Source: Solen grandis (Eukaryota; Mollusca; Bivalvia; Adapedonta; Solenidae). From it: a stretch of 64,000 nucleotides of DNA. A program made the position numbers and the translations under genes. The stretch is taken from the NCBI GenBank assembly GCA_021229015.1, contig CM037785.1, forward strand, positions 34,893,062-34,957,061, read 5' to 3'. The notes beneath the pieces are model-generated. The model ran no database searches, was not told where the DNA came from, and worked only from the letters and a program-made list of their open reading frames with translations. Positions 58,697 through 64,000 of this stretch are shown here, piece after piece. Each line of letters begins with the position of its first letter. Within the stretch, counting starts at the first letter, position 1.

Positions 58697-59089
58697 TTAC
58701 TCGTGAGTGAGAGAGTCTTGAGCCCTCGTCCTATGACCTTTGTATGCCAGAATGGTAATGAATGCAACTTCTAAAACAGAATCATTCAGAACTAAGGTGT
58801 GAAAGTCCGTATGGTTCGTAATGCACGTAAGTTCATCTAAATTTCCAACAACCAAGTCACTCGATTTGCAACATACATTTTCCATATTGGATGGCATCAT
58901 AACACAGTTATCACACAGACAAAAGTCCTCAGCACATAAATATTCCTCCTCCCGTACGTTATTGTCTTGAAGCAGTTGCAGCTCTTCCTCAGTATATTCG
59001 GGCTCAAAGTCGTAAGGAACTATACACTCTATTTTAAGAAATATCTCAAAAACTTTATTAAACTTCCTGCTATAGTGATCGAACCATAA
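58697..59089 (-). CDS. P2X7 receptor C-terminal (ballast) domain-like protein, partial, copy 1
   Basis: The minus-strand frame is open from a possible acceptor (TTGACTTTAG|TTATGG, exon start 59089) to a TAA at 58699-58697: 130 codons. The first ATG is residue 64 (58900), so the frame is probably an exon with an upstream part. From residue 57 it reads CLCDNC, then 10 residues, CC (73-74), then CITNHTDF (89-96) and LVLNDSVLEVA. This C-x-C-x2-C...CC...CIT...F..LVL...VL pattern is that of the zinc-binding ballast domain of P2X7 (P2RX7_C type), known as a separate domain in many invertebrate proteins. The second half of the domain is missing; a GTAAGA donor overlaps the stop (CACGA|GTAAGA), so splicing could extend it. 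An acidic N-terminal part (EPEYTEEELQLLQ) has no assigned function. It lies inside a TTAA-flanked element. Confidence 0.75.
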   Translation of the reverse strand, partial: LWFDHYSRKFNKVFEIFLKIECIVPYDFEPEYTEEELQLLQDNNVREEEYLCAEDFCLCDNCVMMPSNMENVCCKSSDLVVGNLDELTCITNHTDFHTLVLNDSVLEVAFITILAYKGHRTRAQDSLTHE

Positions 59090-59617
59090 CTAAAGTCAAT
59101 ACCCCTTGTCACGCAATCATTTATGCACATTCTCACAAACATCGCTATTTTAATTGCGCAAACCATTACAATTTCTAAACAGTTTTTTAATCAAACATAT
59201 AAATATATAAAAGGGGCGGTATCATGGAAGTAGAAATCTAATTGCAATGACGGTAACTGTGAAATACTATAGAGACGAATCAAAGGGACACCGTGTTGTA
59301 ATTATGATTAACACACCTAATTGCTCGCAATTTAGCAAAATAATGTAAATTATGCTACTTTCTGTATATCACAATAACATGAGCTCATTGCGATACGATA
59401 CTTTTACTTATATATATTTATTTAAACAGACTTTTTCCGTAAAATAGCATAATATAGATTATTATAATATAAAACGTGGATTCAACACTTTTCTTTCATA
59501 TTTATATAATGCATTTAGTATGTTTGTGGTGATGATTTATACTCTACATGTCCGTTTCAGTAAAACGTGAACATCAATTGGCTGTTGACATGGTGACTCG
59601 GTCGCACGCTTCGTTTT

Positions 59618-59815
59618 ATGGCCGTGTTTTATGGCCCTGAGGTGCGATTGTATATGACGCTTATTCTGTTACAAAGGCTTGCCAGTGATTTCTTATCTAA
59701 TCAGTTTAACACCACACAACTTTTCAATAACCGCAGTTGCAAGCATTTCACGGTAAAAATGACAAAGATGTATTATAGAAATAAAAAATATCGCGGAGCA
59801 AATTGGTTTAAATAG
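59618..59815 (+). other. 65-codon open frame of unknown status (copy 1)
   Basis: Runs from ATG in GTTTTATGGCCGTG into the right long inverted repeat. No motif is recognised. It is conserved unchanged in copy 2, but so is nearly every base there, so conservation says nothing about selection. Probably not a gene. Confidence 0.2.
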
Positions 59816-59938
59816 ACGTCTTTAACTTACAATTTCTTTCTTATTACGATTGATTCAATGAAATGAGAAATTTATTTGGTTTACTTACATCAATATCTTT
59901 CAATTGAAACCTAGTTGTAATCAGCCGAGCGTATTCCT
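59794..59938 (-). repeat. Long inverted repeat, right (copy 1)
   Basis: Inverted counterpart of 58338-58481, ending CGTATTCCT before TTAA. Confidence 0.85.
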
Positions 59939-60005
59939 TTAATGCTTTTATCACAACCCCTATTAATCGCACTCATCGATCGGGATATGGTTCAATGGGT
60001 ATTTG

Positions 60006-60044
60006 TGACGTCACAGAAAGGTAAACATGAACAAAGATGGCGGC
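60006..60044. promoter_or_regulatory. CRE plus YY1-type motif cluster (copy 1, right)
   Basis: TGACGTCA (60006-60013) is followed by AAGATGGCGGC (60034-60044), the YY1 consensus often found at the transcription/translation start of TATA-less genes. It opens a 12-codon frame (MAAAIADRNHKL). It lies upstream of the minus-strand ballast-like frame and could serve as its promoter or as a rightward one. Confidence 0.45.
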
Positions 60045-62239
60045 GGCCATAGCCGATCGAAATCACAAACTTTAAACAGCTATATCTTCACAAATATAGC
60101 ATGTATAAAAATGAAAGTCATGTCAAAGTGATCTACAATAAAAGGTTTATTGATGGTTAAATTTTCATTTCAGCCGAGCGTATTCCTTTAAAAATCATCT
60201 TCTTCAAAACTACTGGCCAGATTTTAAAATAAATTGGTACAGATGTTCCTTGGGTCAACCTCTACCAAAGTTGCTAAAATTATTCTGATCCGTATAAAAA
60301 CATGGCCGCCAGGGGCGGGGCTTATTTGCCTTATATGTATATAGAAAAACCTTTAAACAACATCTCCTCTGAAACCACTGGACAGAATTTGATTAAGCTT
60401 GGCAGGGATGATCCTTGGGTCAACCTTCACAAAAGTTGCTAAAATAAACTTGATCCATGTAGAACTCTGGTTGCCATGGCAACAAAAAGAAAAAAAAATG
60501 AAAACTTTAAAAATCATCTTCAAAACTACTGGCCAGATTTTAAAATAAATTGGTACAGATGTTCCTTGGGTCAACCTCTACCAAAGTTGCTAAAATTATT
60601 CCGATCCGTAAAAAAACATGGCCACCAGGGGCGGGGTTTCCTATTTCCTCTGAAACCACTGGACAGAATTTATTAAATTTGGCAGGGATATCCTTGGGTC
60701 AACCTTCACAAAAGTTGCTAAAATAAACTTGATCCATGTAGAACTCTGGTTGCCATGGCAACAAAAAAAAAAAAATGAAAACTTTAAAAATCATCTTCTT
60801 CAAAACTACTGGCCAGATTTTAAAATAAAGTGGTACAGATGTTCCTTGGGTCAACCTCTACCAAAGTTGCTAAAATTATTCCGATCCATAAAAAAACATG
60901 GCCGCCAGGGGCGAGTTTATTTGCCTTAAATGTATATAGAGAAACGTTTAAACAACATCTCCTCTGAAACCACTGGACAGAATTTGATTAACTTGGCAGG
61001 GATGATCCTTGGGTCAACCTTCACAAAAGTTGCTAAAATAAACTTGATCCATGTAGAACTCTGGTTGCCATGGCAACAAAAAAAAAAAAAAAATGAAAAC
61101 TTTAAAAATCATCTTCTTCAAAACTACTGGCCAATTTTTAAAATAAATTGGTACAGATGTTCCTTGGGTCAACCTCTACCAAAGTTGCTAAAATTATTCC
61201 GATCCATAAAAAAACATGGCCGCCAGGGGCAAGTTTATTTGCCTTATATTTATATAGAGAAACCTTTAAACAACATCTCCTCTGAAACCACTGGACAGAA
61301 TTTGATTAAACTTGGCAGGGATGATCCTTGGGTCATCCTTCACAAAAGTTGCTAAAATAAACTTGATCCATGTAGAACTCTGGTTGCCATGGCAACAAAA
61401 AGAAAAAAAAATGAAAACTTTAAAAATCATCTTCTTCAAAACTACTGGCCAGATTTTAAAATAAATTGGTACAGATGTTCCTTGGGTCAATCTCTACCAA
61501 AGTTGCTAAAAAATTTCCGATCCATTAAAAACATGGCCACCAGGGGCAGGCCTTCTTTGCCTTATATGTATATAGAGAAACGTTTAAACAACATCTCCTC
61601 TGAAACCACTGGACAGAATTTGATTAAACTTGGCAGGGATGATCCTTGGGTCAACCTTCACAAAAGTTGCTAAAATAAACTTGATCCATGTAGAACTCTG
61701 GTTGCCATGGCAACAAAAAGAAGAAAAAAAATGAAAACTTTAAAAATCATCTTCTTCAAAACTACTGGCCAGATTTTAAAATAAATTGGTACAGATGTTC
61801 CTTGGGTCAATCTCTACCAAAGTTGCTAAAAAATTTCCGATCCGTAAAAAACATGGCCACCAGGGGCAGGCCTTCTTTGCCTTATATGTATATAGAGAAA
61901 CGTTTAAACAACATCTTCTCTGAAACCACTGGACAGAATTTGATTAAACTTGGCAGGGATGATCCTTGGGTCAACCTTCACAAAAGTTGCTAAAATAAAC
62001 TTGATCCATGTAGAACTCTGGTTGCCATGGCAACAAAAAGAAAAAAAAATGAAAACTTTAAAGGAATACGTTGGCTGATAACAACTAGGTTTTAATTGAA
62101 AGATATTGATGTAAATAAACCAATTTAATTACTCATTTCATTGAATCAATCGTAATAAGAAAGAAATTGCAAGTTAAAGACGTCTATTTACACCAATTTG
62201 CTCCGAGACATGGGCGCAGACATTGTTTACGTCTCGTGA

Positions 62240-62290
62240 TCTCGCGAGACTTTTTTTCAACAATCGTGACGTCACAGACACACTTCCGGT
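62240..62290. promoter_or_regulatory. Promoter-like motif cluster (copy 2, left)
   Basis: TCTCGCGAGA, TGACGTCA and CTTCCGG as in copy 1. Confidence 0.4.
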
Positions 62291-62420
62291 TGCGTACATA
62301 CATTGAAATATAGAAGGGAATTACGTGTGTTGTGGAGAAATTGTTTGAAAAATGTTTATTATTTGAATATGATGAAAATATATTATTAAAAGATTAAACT
62401 ATGATCATTTTATTGTTTTC

Positions 62421-62813
62421 TTACTCGTGAGTGAGAGAGTCTTGAGCCCTCGTCCTATGACCTTTGTATGCCAGAATGGTAATGAATGCAACTTCTAAAA
62501 CAGAATCATTCAGAACTAAGGTGTGAAAGTCCGTATGGTTCGTAATGCACGTAAGTTCATCTAAATTTCCAACAACCAAGTCACTCGATTTGCAACATAC
62601 ATTTTCCATATTGGATGGCATCATAACACAGTTATCACACAGACAAAAGTCCTCAGCACATAAATATTCCTCCTCCCGTACGTTATTGTCTTGAAGCAGT
62701 TGCAGCTCTTCCTCAGTATATTCGGGCTCAAAGTCGTAAGGAACTATACACTCTATTTTAAGAAATATCTCAAAAACTTTATTAAACTTCCTGCTATAGT
62801 GATCGAACCATAA
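62421..62813 (-). CDS. P2X7 receptor C-terminal (ballast) domain-like protein, partial, copy 2
   Basis: No base differences from copy 1 were seen across the frame. It has the same putative acceptor (62814), first ATG at 62624, Cys pattern C-x-C-x2-C, CC and CIT, and stop at 62421-62423 with overlapping GTAAGA donor. Being a recent duplicate it is not independent evidence of selection. It would produce the same partial zinc-binding domain if expressed. Confidence 0.72.
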   Translation of the reverse strand, partial: LWFDHYSRKFNKVFEIFLKIECIVPYDFEPEYTEEELQLLQDNNVREEEYLCAEDFCLCDNCVMMPSNMENVCCKSSDLVVGNLDELTCITNHTDFHTLVLNDSVLEVAFITILAYKGHRTRAQDSLTHE

Positions 62814-63729
62814 CTAAAGTCAATACCCCTTGTCACGCAATCATTTATGCACATTCTCACAAACATCGCTATTTTAATTGCGCAAACCATTACAATTTCT
62901 AAACAGTTTTTTAATCAAACATATAAATATATAAAAGGGGTGGTATCATGGAAGTAGAAATCTAATTGCAATGACGGTAACTGTGAAATACTATAGAGAC
63001 GAATCAAAGGGACACCGTGTTGTAATTATGATTAACACACCTAATTGCTCGCAATTTAGCAAAATAATGTAAATTATGCTACTTTCTGTATATCACAATA
63101 ACATGAGCTCATTGCGATACGATACTTTTACTTATATATATTTATTTAAACAGACTTTTTCCGTAAAATAGCATAATATAGATTATTATAATATAAAACG
63201 TGGATTCAACACTTTTCTTTCATATTTATATAATGCATTTAGTATGTTTGTGGTGATGATTATACTCTACATGTCCGTTTCAGTAAAACGTGAACATCAA
63301 TTGGCTGTTGACATGGTGACTCGGTCGCACGCTTCGTTTTATGGCCGTGTTTTATGGCCCTGAGGTGCGATTGTATATGACGCTTATTCTGTTACAAAGG
63401 CTTGCCAGTGATTTCTTATCTAATCAGTTTAACACCACACAACTTTTCAATAACCGCAGTTGCAAGCATTTCACGGTAAAAATGACAAAGATGTATTATA
63501 GAAATAAAAAATATCGCGGAGCAAATTGGTTTAAATAGACGTCTTTAACTTACAATTTCTTTCTTATTACGATTGATTCAATGAAATGAGAAATTTATTT
63601 GGTTTACTTACATCAATATCTTTCAATTGAAACCTAGTTGTAATCAGCCGAGCGTATTCCTTTAATGCTTTTATCACAACTCCTATTAATCGCACTCATC
63701 GATCGGGATATGGTTCAATGGGTATTTAT

Positions 63730-63768
63730 GACGTCACAGAAAGGTAAACATGAACAAAGATGGCGGCG
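63730..63768. promoter_or_regulatory. CRE plus YY1-type motif cluster (copy 2, right)
   Basis: TGACGTCA and AAGATGGCGGC as in copy 1; the base before the CRE is A here and G in copy 1. Confidence 0.4.
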
Positions 63769-64000
63769 GCCATAGCCGATCGAAATCACAAACTTTAAAC
63801 AGCTATATCTTCACAAATATAGCGTGTATAAAAATGAAAGTCATGTCAAAGTGATCTACAATAAAAGGTTTATTGATGGTTAAATTTTCATTTCAGCCGA
63901 GCGTATTCCTTTAAAAATCATCTTCTTCAAAACTACTGGCCAGATTTTAAAATAAATTGGTACAGATGTTCCTTGGGTCAACCTCTACCAAAGTTGCTAA

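Larger units (their letters stand above)
58338..60187. mobile_element. TTAA-flanked 1.85-kb element, copy 1
   Basis: Inserted in the array phrase GAAAACTTTAAAAATC. TTAA at 58334-58337 and 60188-60191 borders inverted ends AGGAATACGTTGGCTGA and TCAGCCGAGCGTATTCCT. The left 143 bases (to 58481) are an inverted copy of 59794-59937, which is followed by its own TTAA (59939-59942). The structure is therefore a 1.6-kb element with long inverted repeats plus a 245-base extension ending in a third copy of the terminus. TTAA duplication fits piggyBac-like or Kolobok-like transposition. It carries a P2X7-ballast-like reading frame and no transposase. Confidence 0.85.
58180..61903. repeat. 3,724-bp duplicated unit, copy 1
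   Basis: The unit beginning near the variant ACATCTTCTCTG (about 58186) recurs 3,724 bases later at 61904 onward. Everywhere else in the array that phrase is ACATCTCCTCTG. The duplicated unit includes the 1.85-kb element and about 1.87 kb of array. Confidence 0.75.
62062..63910. mobile_element. TTAA-flanked 1.85-kb element, copy 2
   Basis: Same boundaries, three-terminus structure and insertion phrase as 58338-60187. Because the flanking array bases also match, it arose by duplication of the region, not by a second transposition. Confidence 0.85.
56315..64000 (-). mobile_element. Large hairpin-tipped element with ~316-bp tandem array, continuing past the window
   Basis: On the plus strand it starts TTTTTAGCTCACCTGAGCAC, then AACGTGCTCAAGGTGAGCTTTT: the same closing hairpin as the other elements. 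CTGTCGTCGTGTGTCGTGCG follows, and then the module TCTCCTCTGAAACC. Units of 316 bp recur (AAACCACTGG at 57061, 57377, 57693), each with CCTTGGGTCAACCTC, GTTGCCATGGCAACAAAAAG and AACATGGCCGCCAGGGGCG. The module family is that of 17307-17775. The array holds two 1.85-kb insertions. The 60-141 codon frames along the array are read-through of the repeat and not genes. The far end is outside the window. Confidence 0.82.
61904..64000. repeat. 3,724-bp duplicated unit, copy 2 (runs off the window)
   Basis: Matches 58180 onward. Only about five differences were seen over the 1.85-kb insertion, plus a one-base deletion near 63260 (GATGATTATAC against GATGATTTATAC). Confidence 0.75.

Noticed and set aside
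56771..61993. Similar 60-141 codon frames on both strands (ENFKNHLLQNYWPDFK and TSVPIYFKIWPVVLK types)
   Set aside because: They follow the 316-bp unit, occur on both strands of the same bases, and change with indels in the A run. They are read-through of a tandem repeat.

Overview
The window looks like nuclear DNA of a bivalve mollusc, most likely a heterodont clam. The reasons are AT-rich sequence, sparse intron-split coding DNA, and dense repeats of kinds I associate with clam genomes: elements opening AACAAGAGGGCCA..GGCCCT..GCTCACCTGAG and closing on a CTCAGGTGAGCT hairpin, CCCCCGCAAACGAAG repeats, tRNA-derived SINEs, and Cys-rich EGF/EB-type exons. The species call is inference. Two 100-base N gaps (32173-32272 and 51183-51282) show it is a scaffold.

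Layout. 0.3-0.8 kb holds a broken DIRS-type reverse transcriptase. 2.7-5.1 kb is a composite hairpin-tipped repeat, and 5.66-5.92 kb a SINE with 12-bp target duplications. From 8.4 to 30.4 kb the minus strand carries six small Cys-rich exons (about 8.5, 17.0, 19.2, 26.8, 29.6 and 30.3 kb), all bounded by phase-1 introns. They look like one repeat-built extracellular protein gene, but two exons have lengths that break the frame. The introns hold a nearly complete Ty3/gypsy element (10.87-16.77 kb), hairpin-tipped repeats, two TTAA-flanked MITEs and a 14-bp minisatellite. 30.9-35.7 kb has another modular repeat, a gap, and a decayed minus-strand gypsy element with a plausible primer-binding site.

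38.2-46.6 kb is a single 8.36-kb non-autonomous element. It has perfect outer inverted termini, palindromic inner arms and a flanking ACCATTC repeat. Its left arm is split by a 5.3-kb insertion made of ~845-bp monomers, each with a CTCF-like motif. 47-48.6 kb has a direct duplication with tRNA-like heads and a second SINE with 11-bp target duplications. 49.3-51.2 kb is two head-to-tail hairpin-tipped repeats running into the second gap.

53.95-55.49 kb is the only strong host exon: a 514-codon internal exon of a sacsin-like gene. From 56.3 kb to the end is a ~316-bp tandem array inside another hairpin-tipped repeat. It contains two near-identical 1.85-kb TTAA-flanked elements, each carrying a reading frame that resembles the zinc-binding C-terminal (ballast) domain of P2X7 receptors. 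The two copies lie in a recent 3,724-bp duplication.

The genes do not form a pathway. The main content is an EGF/EB-type gene and a sacsin-like gene separated by layered mobile DNA. The observations I rate highest are the P2X7-ballast-like gene inside a mobile element, the CTCF-like motif array, the long palindromic-arm transposon, and the common architecture of the hairpin-tipped repeats.
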